The notes beneath the pieces are model-generated. The model ran no database searches. It was not told where the DNA came from and was given only the letters and a program-made list of their open reading frames with translations. A stretch of DNA of 64,000 nt from Prochlorococcus marinus str. MIT 9515 (GTDB taxonomy: Bacteria > Cyanobacteriota > Cyanobacteriia > PCC-6307 > Cyanobiaceae): positions 806,001-870,000 of the forward strand of contig NC_008817.1 of assembly GCF_000015665.1 (NCBI RefSeq), read 5' to 3'. The number at the start of each line of letters is the position of its first letter. Within the stretch, counting starts at the first letter, position 1. The position numbers were made by a program, and so were the translations under genes. Below, piece by piece: positions 36,766 to 45,900 of this stretch.

Positions 36766-39228
36766 ATGAAGGTTTCTCAAAATTGGTTAAAATCCCTTGT
36801 AGATATAAATACTTCACCTGAAGATTTATCTGAAAAATTATCAATCGGCGGATTTGAAGTTGAGTCTCTTATTAATTGCTCAGAAAATGTTAAAGGAGTT
36901 GTCTTAGGAAAAGTTATATCAGTAGTTAAACATGATAATTCTGATAAATTATCTATCTGTAATGTTGATATTGGAAGCTCGAATTCTCTACAAATAGTAT
37001 GTGGAGCAAAAAATGTAAAAGCAAATATATATGTCTATGTTGCTACTGTTGGAGTCCATTTAAACGCAATCAATTTAACTATCAAAAAGAGTGAAATAAG
37101 AGGAACTTTGAGCGAAGGAATGATATGTTCATTAGAGGAGTTGGGAATTGAAGATAATAGTGAAGGTATTGCTATTATTGAGGAGGAAAAGGCTTCAAAG
37201 CATATATTAGGTACCCCTGCTGCCCTTTTACTTGATTTGAACGATTACGTATACGATCTAGCTATAACTGCTAATAGACCTGATGGAATGTCTGTTGTTG
37301 GAATTGCTAGAGAAATATCCGCTCTTCTGGAAACAAATTTAAATCTTCCAAAAATAAAAAATGTATACGAAATTAATGTTCATAAGGATTTTGATCTGTG
37401 CACTGAGGCTATTACAAAAAAATGTCTTTATTCAATTAGTAAAATTGTATCTGTGAGTGGTAAGAAAATTACTCCTCAATGGATTAAAGATCGTTTAGAT
37501 AAATCTGGGATTAATTCGATTAATCTTTTGGTGGATATAACTAACTTCATACTTTTAGAGCAAGGTCAACCATTACATGCATTCGATTTCGATAAATTAA
37601 CAAATTTAGTTGGTAGAGAGGTTTTACCTGAAGATTTTTCTGTTAGAAAAGCAAAGGAAAACGAAAGTTTATTGTGTTTAAATGGTGAGATTTATAAATT
37701 AAATGAAAACATAACAATTATTGCTTGTGATGATAAGCCAGTTGCCATAGCGGGTGTGATTGGTGGTTTGCAAACAGCTGTGGATAAAGAAACATCTTCA
37801 ATTTATCTTGAAGGTGCTGTTTTTAATCCCGTTACAATAAGAAAATCAGTAAAAGAAATTGGAGTTAGAACAGAATCTAGTAGTAGATATGAAAAAGGAA
37901 TCTCTTTTAAAAATACATTAAATTCTGTAAGCCGCGCTATCAATATAATAGAGGAGTACTTTAATATTACGAAACCTGTAATTCATACTTCAATAGATTT
38001 ACCGAATACCGAAATATTAATACCACTAAGGAGAAATAGAATTCACAAACTACTTGGTCCTTTGGCAATTAGAAATAACGATTATGAGATGAATGGTCAA
38101 ATACAAAAGAGAAATTTATCAGATAAAGAAATAACAGATAAATTAAAGCTAATTGGTTGTAAATTAAATAATAAAGAATATGGATGGGATGTTGAAGTTA
38201 TTCCCAACAGGTCGCAAGACTTAGTAAGAGAAATAGATTTGATAGAGGAAATTGCACGGTTAATAGGTTATGACATGTTTGATTTTAATTTGCCAAATCC
38301 TATAAAACCAGGAAAACTTTCTTCTTCTCAAATAGCACTAAGGAAGTTAAAAACTGGATTTATAGATAATGGCTTTAACGAAGTGTTGTCTTATTCTCTT
38401 GTTCCAGAGACTAATAATGATTTAATAAAAATTTCAAATCCATTATTAACTGAAACAAGTTGCTTAAGAGATAATATCTGGCAAGAACACATTAAAATTT
38501 GTAATCAAAATATAAATTCAGGATATGATTATTGTTGGATATTTGAAGTTGGAAATATATTTCATAAAAAACCTGACATATCACAAGAAGAAATCTTAAA
38601 TGGAGCAATTTATGGAAATAACAAATTCGATAAATGGTACAGATCAAGTAAAGATGAAAATTTGAACTACTACGAAGCAAGAGGAAAGTTAAAGGAAGCA
38701 TTAACGCTTTTAAATATATCAATTGAAGATAAGCCAACTGATTCAATAGATTTTCTTCATCCAGGTAGGACTGCCAAGTTATTTACTGAAGGTAAAGAAG
38801 TTGGTTATTTTGGAGAAATTCATCCAAAATTAGTCTCGAATAAAAAGGCATTAAAAAAAATGTACCTCTTTAGTTTGAAAATACCCAATATTTTAAATGC
38901 ATGTACTAGAAAAAATAAATGGATACCAGTTTATAAACAATTTCCTACAGTTCCAAAAATGGAACGAGATATTAATTTTATATTCAATAAAAAATACTTA
39001 GTAAATGAGATAGTCTCACAAATAAAGAAATCTGGCAAAAAATTATTAGAAGAAGTTAATTTAATTGATGTTTATGACGATAATAGTTTTGGTAATGATT
39101 TCATAAGCTATACATTTAGATTGTCATATAGAGATTCTGAAAAAACATTATTAGATTCTGATATCGTTGATCTACATGAAAACATAGTTGAAATTATTGA
39201 AAAAAAATTCTCCACAAAATTAAGATAG
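36766..39228 (+). CDS. pheT: Phenylalanine-tRNA ligase beta subunit
   Basis: PheT is the large subunit of phenylalanyl-tRNA synthetase. Domains in order are the EMAP-type tRNA-binding domain (about residues 38-150), B3/B4 with the editing site (about 205-380), B5 (about 400-500), the catalytic-like core, and the C-terminal ferredoxin-fold anticodon domain (about 725-820, with FPTVPKMERDINF). The 820 residues match the family. It is transcribed away from rpmG. The alpha subunit is not in this window. Confidence 0.96.
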   Translation: MKVSQNWLKSLVDINTSPEDLSEKLSIGGFEVESLINCSENVKGVVLGKVISVVKHDNSDKLSICNVDIGSSNSLQIVCGAKNVKANIYVYVATVGVHLNAINLTIKKSEIRGTLSEGMICSLEELGIEDNSEGIAIIEEEKASKHILGTPAALLLDLNDYVYDLAITANRPDGMSVVGIAREISALLETNLNLPKIKNVYEINVHKDFDLCTEAITKKCLYSISKIVSVSGKKITPQWIKDRLDKSGINSINLLVDITNFILLEQGQPLHAFDFDKLTNLVGREVLPEDFSVRKAKENESLLCLNGEIYKLNENITIIACDDKPVAIAGVIGGLQTAVDKETSSIYLEGAVFNPVTIRKSVKEIGVRTESSSRYEKGISFKNTLNSVSRAINIIEEYFNITKPVIHTSIDLPNTEILIPLRRNRIHKLLGPLAIRNNDYEMNGQIQKRNLSDKEITDKLKLIGCKLNNKEYGWDVEVIPNRSQDLVREIDLIEEIARLIGYDMFDFNLPNPIKPGKLSSSQIALRKLKTGFIDNGFNEVLSYSLVPETNNDLIKISNPLLTETSCLRDNIWQEHIKICNQNINSGYDYCWIFEVGNIFHKKPDISQEEILNGAIYGNNKFDKWYRSSKDENLNYYEARGKLKEALTLLNISIEDKPTDSIDFLHPGRTAKLFTEGKEVGYFGEIHPKLVSNKKALKKMYLFSLKIPNILNACTRKNKWIPVYKQFPTVPKMERDINFIFNKKYLVNEIVSQIKKSGKKLLEEVNLIDVYDDNSFGNDFISYTFRLSYRDSEKTLLDSDIVDLHENIVEIIEKKFSTKLR

Positions 39229-39241
39229 CAGCATTATCGTA

Positions 39242-39269
39242 AGTCTTATAATAGACTAATAATAGGTCT
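39242..39269 (+). repeat. AGTCT/AGACT/GGTCT half-site cluster around a TATAAT box
   Basis: AGTCT (39242-39246), AGACT (39253-39257) and GGTCT (39265-39269) stand with spacers of 6 and 7 bases. The first two are inverted and bracket TATAAT (39247-39252) exactly. The same half-sites with the same 7- and 6-base spacers recur at 39730 and 39930. Confidence 0.55.
39247..39252 (+). promoter_or_regulatory. TATAAT -10 box upstream of the 84-aa secreted-type gene
   Basis: A perfect TATAAT lies 79 bases before the ATG at 39331 and 19 bases after the pheT stop. It forms the loop of an AGTCT/AGACT inverted repeat, so a protein bound to these half-sites would cover the promoter. No consensus -35 box is present. 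Confidence 0.45.
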
Positions 39270-39330
39270 AATATTAATTCTTATATGAGATAGTTAATAT
39301 TCATATAAAAACAACTAATCTTATATAATA

Positions 39331-39585
39331 ATGATCATGATAAATATACTCTCTTTTTTAATTTCATCCGTACTGTGGGTTCAAGTTCCTCAATGGGCTG
39401 ATGACTGGTCTAAATGTGCAGTTGATGTGCCAGACTCGTCATGCCATTGGTATATTACAGCCCCAGATAATACATTCGGAGAAGGTTTTGATTGGGCCAA
39501 TGCTCCTTGGTTTGATGCAAATGGATTGAGTGACATACCCAGCATTGATAAACAAACTGCAATTGAGAAATTACAAACTTCGTAG
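39331..39585 (+). CDS. Small protein with N-terminal span, function unknown (84 aa)
   Basis: The N-terminal 18 residues are hydrophobic (MINILSFLISSVLWVQV) and could be a signal or anchor. The remainder is tryptophan-rich and acidic: PQWADDWSKCAVDVPDSSC, then HWYITAPDNTFGEGFDW and a helical end. The two cysteines (about residues 29 and 37) may form a disulfide outside the cytoplasm. The ordered composition shows a real gene. Half-sites of AGACT/AGTCT lie both upstream and downstream. A second ATG at 39337 is an alternative start. Confidence 0.7.
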   Translation: MIMINILSFLISSVLWVQVPQWADDWSKCAVDVPDSSCHWYITAPDNTFGEGFDWANAPWFDANGLSDIPSIDKQTAIEKLQTS

Positions 39586-39729
39586 TACTGTCTATAAGGC
39601 AGATCCTTGTTCTCGTAAATACAGTTATATCAGTCTATAAATTAATTAATCTTATTTTTGGACACTTGAAGGACTTAATTTATAAAATATTCTAAGATGT
39701 ATTACAAATCTAATAATAGAATCAGAGTA

Positions 39730-39757
39730 AGACTATTTATTAGTCTAGTTTAAGACT
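39730..39757. repeat. AGACT-7-AGTCT-6-AGACT half-site array, copy 1
   Basis: AGACT at 39730-39734, AGTCT at 39742-39746 and AGACT at 39753-39757. The first two are inverted and could form AGACTA/TAGTCT hairpins. One base away from consensus, AGAAT lies 12 bases upstream at 39718, continuing the 12-base rhythm. Confidence 0.6.
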
Positions 39758-39929
39758 GTTGATATCAAAATTTCTCTATTCAATAATTAGTGTTTTCTAT
39801 TTAAACTAGCCTTAAATTCGACTATCGAGGTCTGCTGTGATTATTTAATAAGAGATTTGTTTATTACTTAAGCTGTTAAATAAAACTAAGATTTATATGT
39901 CTTAATTTTCTTTTTTTGGACTAAATAAT

Positions 39930-39957
39930 AGACTTAATCTTAGTCTCATATAAGACT
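39930..39957. repeat. AGACT-7-AGTCT-6-AGACT half-site array, copy 2
   Basis: AGACT at 39930-39934, AGTCT at 39942-39946 and AGACT at 39953-39957: the same order and the same spacers as copy 1, exactly 200 bases away. GGACT at 39918-39922 continues the 12-base rhythm upstream. Spacer sequences differ from copy 1, so this is not a simple duplication. Confidence 0.6.
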
Positions 39958-39961
39958 ACTG

Positions 39962-40978
39962 CTACTTCTTTCTGTATAGGTTTTTAAGTAACTGATATGC
40001 ATCGTTTAACTTCCTCATTTCATCAGTTGATCCTCCTGCGTCTGGATGAGTTTCTAAAGCTATAGTCTTATATGCCTCTCTAATTTTATTTAAAGTATGA
40101 GCTGAACCTGCCGCTGTTGATAATTTTAATAATTTTAAAGCACTATGAACTGTCATTGTTGAATCCAATGCTTCAAAAGAATTTCCTTTGTTTTTTCTTT
40201 TAAATCTGCTTACAAATCTTCTTACTAATGTTGGTACTCTGTTTATTAAATCAGCTGTCGCAAATGGATCTTCCAAGACTCCTATCATTAAAATGACTAA
40301 TTCTAAGGAAGGCGTTTGTTTGACCCAAAAGGGGCAAAGTTCAGAAATTAATTTGTTGGCTGCACTCCATGTGAATGGTAATTGTTCAGTTCCATCTATA
40401 TTGGGCCATATATCTATACAGAACCAATCCATTGATGCTTCTATTATCTGTTCATTCGGAATAGTTCCATATAAATTTTTCCAATGGCTAATTATTTCAA
40501 TTCGACATTTTATTAAGTCATTTTCTTTGATCGTATTAATTTGAATATCATTAATATTTTGTTGTGTCTTTTCTATATTTATACTTCTCCTAAGATTTCT
40601 AACTTTTTTTCCTACAAAATTAGGTAAGTTGATGTTTAAATTTGGTTTTTCAATAACTTTTTTATTATTTATGGGGATTTTTACTTCAAAATCTTTTTTA
40701 ATTTTCTCTTCTTTATCCGATTTAATTAGAACTAAAGCATTATTTTCATCAAAGTTAGAATAATCATTTATGTTTTCCTTACCGCCATAATCTATTGATT
40801 GTTGTTGATGTTTAGGTAATAAATCTTCTTCTTGAAGAAGTTCTGTTAGCAACTTTTCTATTACAGGACCTCTTGCTCTAAAACCCCATTCTTTTCGTAA
40901 TTGATCGAACCTAGAAATTAATTCTTCTGGCAAATCAATTGAAATCCTTTTAGTATTTGAATTCTCAGAAGTACTCAA
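39962..40978 (-). CDS. J-domain protein with ribbon-helix-helix-like N-terminus
   Basis: This 338-residue protein joins two regulators' parts. Residues about 9-50 (TKRISIDLPEELISRFDQLR, then RGPVIEKLLTELLQ) fit a ribbon-helix-helix DNA-binding fold. Residues about 290-338 form a C-terminal J domain with IREAYKTIALETHPDAGG (HPD at 311-313) and LNDAYQLLK; it looks short and lacks helix I length. The middle (about 155-265) is a helical region of unknown type, preceded by a charged linker. J domains recruit Hsp70/DnaK. The gene ends four bases from half-site array copy 2. I infer a DnaK-linked DNA-binding protein. Confidence 0.75.
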   Translation of the reverse strand: MSTSENSNTKRISIDLPEELISRFDQLRKEWGFRARGPVIEKLLTELLQEEDLLPKHQQQSIDYGGKENINDYSNFDENNALVLIKSDKEEKIKKDFEVKIPINNKKVIEKPNLNINLPNFVGKKVRNLRRSINIEKTQQNINDIQINTIKENDLIKCRIEIISHWKNLYGTIPNEQIIEASMDWFCIDIWPNIDGTEQLPFTWSAANKLISELCPFWVKQTPSLELVILMIGVLEDPFATADLINRVPTLVRRFVSRFKRKNKGNSFEALDSTMTVHSALKLLKLSTAAGSAHTLNKIREAYKTIALETHPDAGGSTDEMRKLNDAYQLLKNLYRKK

Positions 40979-41124
40979 TTAATCTTTTTTTTTATAATAG
41001 AACAAAAAATTAATTGTATTAATAATATGAAAGTCTATATAAACATATTGTCTTTAAATCAGAATCAAATCTTATTTCAGTCACAAGTAAATTAAAAAAA
41101 TTTTTATAATATAAAGAAAAAAAA

Positions 41125-41301
41125 ATGTTTAATTGTAATTTCAAATCCTCTAAAGAAAGAAAATCTTTTTATCAAAATAAGAAGCTAGAGATGCTTAATT
41201 TTGTCAAAGACTCCCTTGAGAGAAAAATAGCATCAGTAAGCGCTTCGATTGAAGTTCTAGAAAATCAAATAAAAAGAGACAATATTGAAATTATAAATTA
41301 A
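41125..41301 (+). CDS. Small coiled-coil-like protein, function unknown (58 aa)
   Basis: The 58-codon frame has a polar, basic N-terminus (FNCNFKSSKERKSFYQ) and a long helix with heptad-like spacing (EMLNFVKDSLERKIASVSAS, then IEVLENQIKRD). It suggests a small coiled coil. It is divergent from the J-domain gene across 146 bp and ends three bases from the convergent Ap4A phosphorylase gene. No family is recognised. Confidence 0.55.
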   Translation: MFNCNFKSSKERKSFYQNKKLEMLNFVKDSLERKIASVSASIEVLENQIKRDNIEIIN

Positions 41302-41304
41302 TTT

Positions 41305-42135
41305 CTAAACGAAATTTTCAAGGAGTTTAACAGGTCCATATTTTTGCAAGTATTTAATATTTGAATTATCTGTAATTAGTAAATATCCAGCAAAACCTAA
41401 TCCATTAACACTAAATCCCTTTATATGATCGTATTTTCTCTTGATTATGGCTATCCAATCATTTGTAATTAATATGTTGTGAGGATATTTTGGCTTTTCA
41501 CTATTCAAGGGATCACCCAAGCCAATTTTTTTTGATAATTCTAAGTATTTATTATAAATATCTGATGAATTTCCTGATAAGCTAAATTTAGAAACAATAA
41601 TATTTTTTTTAAGCTTACTATTATTATTATTATCTAATTCCAAATCTAGAAACCACTTCTCTCTTGGGCAAATAATTTCACCATAAGTTCTTCTTAAAAG
41701 TTGGAAATGTCTATGGGGTTGACTTGCTCCAGCTATTGGCGAACTATTAAAAAACCATAGACCTGATGTATCGTTATTTACTCTTTGTATAGCTGACCAA
41801 TCATGAATATCTAACCATCCATTTTGAGGTTTCCAAGTATTTGTTATTAGTAAAATATGTCCCTCTTGCACAGGATATTTATTTAGTATTAATTGATGAT
41901 TAGCTCCGATTTTATCTATTTCTAGTACTTTATCCCATGGGTTGAATGGATTTTGTTTTGGACCGTAAATATTATTTTTCTTAAATCTCGAAGTATCTAG
42001 TTTTCTAATTATAAAGTCATTTTTATTATAAAAATCTCCTGTAACAACTTTAGTTTTAAGAGGAAATAAGCTATGTTTTTTGATAGATAAATGTGTTTGA
42101 TCTAAGGCTTTTTTCCAGTATTTTTCACATCTCAT
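41305..42135 (-). CDS. ATP adenylyltransferase (Ap4A phosphorylase)
   Basis: This 276-residue HIT-superfamily enzyme cleaves diadenosine tetraphosphate with phosphate to ATP and ADP. The histidine triad-like active site is QPHRHFQLLRR (about residues 138-148), preceded by LWFFNSSPIAGAS. The C-terminal LITDN segment and HNILITNDWIAII are typical of the cyanobacterial and fungal APA1/APA2 group. The family is well supported; the in vivo substrate is inferred. It lies 56 bp from the DUF2237 gene start side on the same strand. Confidence 0.88.
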   Translation of the reverse strand: MRCEKYWKKALDQTHLSIKKHSLFPLKTKVVTGDFYNKNDFIIRKLDTSRFKKNNIYGPKQNPFNPWDKVLEIDKIGANHQLILNKYPVQEGHILLITNTWKPQNGWLDIHDWSAIQRVNNDTSGLWFFNSSPIAGASQPHRHFQLLRRTYGEIICPREKWFLDLELDNNNNSKLKKNIIVSKFSLSGNSSDIYNKYLELSKKIGLGDPLNSEKPKYPHNILITNDWIAIIKRKYDHIKGFSVNGLGFAGYLLITDNSNIKYLQKYGPVKLLENFV

Positions 42136-42191
42136 TTCGAATATACAGATAAATTCCCATGCTTATTTTAAAAAATATAATAAATTTAGAA

Positions 42192-42578
42192 TTACTTTTT
42201 ATTAAATTGATATTCTTTTAGTTTTTCTAATGAAACAAATTCTAAAACTATAATATTTGTTGACTCCAATATAACCATTGGTGCTAAGCCATCAAGTAAA
42301 GCTTGTCTCCACCTATCTAAACAAATACACCAATGATCTCCCTCCTTAAGACCTGGGAAGGAATACGCAGGCATAGGTGTTATCAGATCGTTACCCTGAG
42401 ACTTACTATATTTAAGAAAATTATCATCCATAACACAGCAAATTGAATGATTTCCTCCATCATTTAAATCATATTTGCAAAATCCATCACGGAACCAACC
42501 TGTTAAAGGGTTACAGCTGCATACTTCAAGCTTCTGACCTAAGACATTTAAATGTTCATTATTTATTTGTTTATCCAT
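42192..42578 (-). CDS. DUF2237 family protein
   Basis: This 128-residue protein has the diagnostic DUF2237 pattern: LNVLGQKLEVCSCNPLTGWF near the N-terminus, then DGGNHSICCVM, and GDHWCICLDRWRQAL toward the C-terminus. Conserved cysteines and the WCLC-like motif suggest a metal or redox function, but none is established. It precedes the Ap4A phosphorylase gene on the minus strand and is divergent from the 73-aa gene at 42692. Confidence 0.88.
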   Translation of the reverse strand: MDKQINNEHLNVLGQKLEVCSCNPLTGWFRDGFCKYDLNDGGNHSICCVMDDNFLKYSKSQGNDLITPMPAYSFPGLKEGDHWCICLDRWRQALLDGLAPMVILESTNIIVLEFVSLEKLKEYQFNKK

Positions 42579-42637
42579 TTCATTAATTGTGAATTTAGTT
42601 AAATAATAATAAATACTCGTACATTTCTTAAAAAAGG

Positions 42638-42667
42638 GTTGACGAATATGGGGGGTGAAGAGTTATT
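42638..42667 (+). promoter_or_regulatory. Possible promoter of the 73-aa gene
   Basis: TTGACG (42638-42643) is followed after 17 bases by GTTATT (42661-42666), a fair -35/-10 pair. The spacer holds an unusual run of six G's (42659 region, starting at 42650). An AAGG at about 42677-42681 may serve as a ribosome site for the ATG at 42692. Confidence 0.35.
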
Positions 42668-42691
42668 TATTTTAATAAGGTTTTTTTCAAT

Positions 42692-42913
42692 ATGGATTGG
42701 GACTTTACTGAAAACATAGCATTTAAATCACTGAGTGAGGCTTTTAATGAAAGCGATGAAACGTCAGCAATCGAGTTCTTATCGAGTGATGGAGCCTCAT
42801 ACTATTTAGAGTTGATACAGGATGCGGCTGGCGAAGGCATTGATTTAAGTGATTCTGAAATTATGGAAGAACTTCAAAGTGAAATAATAGATTATCTTGA
42901 AAAAAATTTATAG
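42692..42913 (+). CDS. Small acidic protein, function unknown (73 aa)
   Basis: This 73-residue, strongly acidic protein begins MDWDFTENIAFKSLSEAFNE. It is predicted almost wholly helical, with a central EFLSSDGASYYLELIQDAAG and an acidic C-terminal helix. The balanced base use (richer in G and C than its neighbours) and the ordered hydrophobic pattern show a real gene. It might be a small adaptor or anti-factor, but nothing proves it. It ends five bases from the convergent metH stop. Confidence 0.7.
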   Translation: MDWDFTENIAFKSLSEAFNESDETSAIEFLSSDGASYYLELIQDAAGEGIDLSDSEIMEELQSEIIDYLEKNL

Positions 42914-42918
42914 AAATT

Positions 42919-45900
42919 CTATGCACTGAAATATTTTGCTTTTGAATGTAGGGAAATAATAGCGGTAGTACTTTGTTCAGGGTGTAATTGCTCTGATTCG
43001 TCCATTGTTAAATTTATCCTTTTAGCATCTAATAAAGATAATTGTATATTTGAATCCGAAACTTTAGGACAAGCTGGATATCCAAATGAATATCTAGCTC
43101 CTCTATATTTTTGAGCTAAGATTTCACGGTTATTGGTTGGCTCAAATTTTTTAAATCCACATTCAATTCTTACTAAAGAATGAACATATTCTGCAAGAGC
43201 TTCTGCTAATTGGACTGTTAAACCATGAAATATCAAATAATCACTATATTTATCAGCTTTAAATAATTCTTGTGAATATTCGCTTGCTATTGCTCCCATA
43301 GTTACTGCTTGCATTGGAAATATATCTAATGGCTGGTTATTTTTAAGATCACAATAAAAATCTGCTATGCAAAGATTATTTCCGGATTTTTGTCTAGGAA
43401 AATTAAATTCAGAAATCTTTTTATGAGATTTATTATCGAAGAGGTAAATACTATTATCTTTCCTCCCGCAATTAAAATAACCATATACTGCTTTTGGCGA
43501 TATTAATTCTTTATCTAAAATAATATCGATCCATTTTTGAAGTAATGGATTTGCGTATGACTCTAAATATTTATTATATTCTTCAACTGATTGACCTTTG
43601 TTTTTTTTAATTTGCCATTGGCCACTAAATAATGCTTTTTTATCTAGATAGAAAAGCAACTTTTCAATATCTATATCTACATTTTGAAGAACTCTTGTTC
43701 CAATGAATGGTGCTTTTATTGGTTTTTCTTCATCTACAAAACTAGATCTTTCAAAATTCTCTATTATTTTAATTTTTTCAGTATTTTTAATATTTTTATT
43801 TAAATATCTATTCTTATCAGTAGATCTTGGAGAAGCTAATTTAATTTGTATATCATCCTCATTAATAAAACCATTTTCATTAGACCAGTTTCCATTCTTT
43901 TTACTTTCCATAAATTCATTCATGAATTGTAAATCTGTAAAAGCATCTTTCCCGTATAGTATTTTTCCTTTATATATTTGACTACAATCCTCATTTACGA
44001 ATTTTGGAGTTAATGCTGCGCCTCCAAGTATTACTGGAACATTAATTTCAGCATTATTAAATGCTTCTAAATTATCTTTCATAAATGCTGTTGATTTTAC
44101 AAGTAAACCACTCATAGCTATACAATCTGCTTTATGAATTTTTTGTGCTTCAATAATGGCTGAAACATCCTGTTTTATTCCAAGGTTGATTACATCAAAA
44201 CCGTTATTTGAGAGAATTATATCAACTAAATTTTTTCCTATATCGTGAACATCTCCTTTTACAGTTGCTATTAGTAATTTTCCATTTGATACTTTTTCAT
44301 CTACTGTTTCCATATGAGGTTCTAATACTGAAACAGCGAATTTCATCGTTTCTGCAGATTGCAAAACAAATGGTAATTGCATTTGGCCAGATCCGAATAA
44401 TTCACCAACTACCTTCATTCCATCTAATAAATATGTATTAATTATTTCAAGTGGATTATATTTTTTTAAGGCATTATTTAAATTTTCTTCTAAACCAATC
44501 TTTTCTCCATCAACAATATGGTTTTTAAGTTTTTCCTCTAAACTTAATTTTTTGTTTGAAGTAGATGCTTTTTTAAAGTCACTTATTGTTAAATCTTGAA
44601 ATGCTTTTGTTAACTCAACTAATGGATCATATACACATATTTTATTTTTAAAATTTCTTCTATCATAAATTAAATCCAAACATAATTTTTTAGTATCTTC
44701 AGAGATTTTTGAAAGAGGCAATATTTTATTTGGTGCAATAATAGCTGAATCTAATCCCGCCTTAATGCATTCATCGAGAAATATTGAATTAAGATTTATT
44801 CTTGATAATGGTGAAAGGCCAAAGCTTATATTAGATATTCCTAAGATGATGTGTATATCTGGAAAACTTTTTCTTATTTTTAATATTGCTTCAATAGTTG
44901 CTTTTGCATTTAATCTATCTTCCTCTATTCCAGTCGATATTGGTAATGCTAAAGGATCGAAAAATACTTCGTAATCTTCAAGGCCACTTGATCTAGTTTG
45001 TATTAATGCTCTTTTTGCAATGTTATATTTTTTATCTGAAGTTCTTGCCATTCCATCTTCATCAATAGTACCAATAACGATTCCCGAACCATAATCTAAA
45101 GCGAGTTTTAAAACCTGATTAAATCTGTCATCTCCGTCTTCGTAGTTAGTTGAATTAATAATGCATTTTCCACCTGCAGTCTTTAATCCACTTTCCATTT
45201 TATCTGCCTCTGTTGAATCTATCATTAAAGGAAGATTTATATTAGTAACTAATCTTGAGGTGATTTCCTTCATATCTTTAACTCCATCTCTACCCACATA
45301 ATCAACATTGACATCTAATATGTGAGCATTTTCTTTTTGCTGCTGTTTAGCAATAGATACTAAACCATCCCAATCATCTTTATTTAGTAATTCCCTGACT
45401 TTTTTTGAACCGCTAGCATTTAAACGTTCTCCGACAATTAATATTGAATTATCTTGTTTGTATGGAACAGAATTATAGATAGATGCTGCAGAAGGAATAA
45501 AACTATTTTTTTCAGTTGAGGATTTTGTATTTATTTTCTTTTTATCAACTATTTCATCAATAATGGAAGATAAATATTTGATATGTTCCGGAGTGGTTCC
45601 ACAACATCCTCCAATAAGTTGAACGTTATAATCATAAATAAAGTTCATCAACTGCATTTTTAACTCAATTGGAGTTAATTTATAATGAGCAACTCCTCCA
45701 ACATTTTCAGGTAGTCCGGCATTAGGAATGCAACTAATTGCGAAGGGTGAATTTTCAGATAGATACTTTATATGATCTTTCATTTGAACTGGACCAGTTG
45801 CACAGTTAAGTCCCAAAATATCAATTTTGTATGGCTCTAATATTGTCAAGGCTGAAGCTATATCTGAACCTACAAGCATTGTGCCTGTAGTTTCCATTGT

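Larger units (their letters stand above)
39586..39961. other. 376-bp gene-free region between convergent genes
   Basis: This is the only stretch above 300 bases without a gene. I find no convincing reading frame and no tRNA. It contains two structured clusters of AGACT/AGTCT half-sites (39730-39757 and 39930-39957) and a lone AGTCT at 39632. Its length is unusual for this compact sequence, where most gaps are below 100 bases. It might hold a small RNA or protein-binding arrays. Confidence 0.6.
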
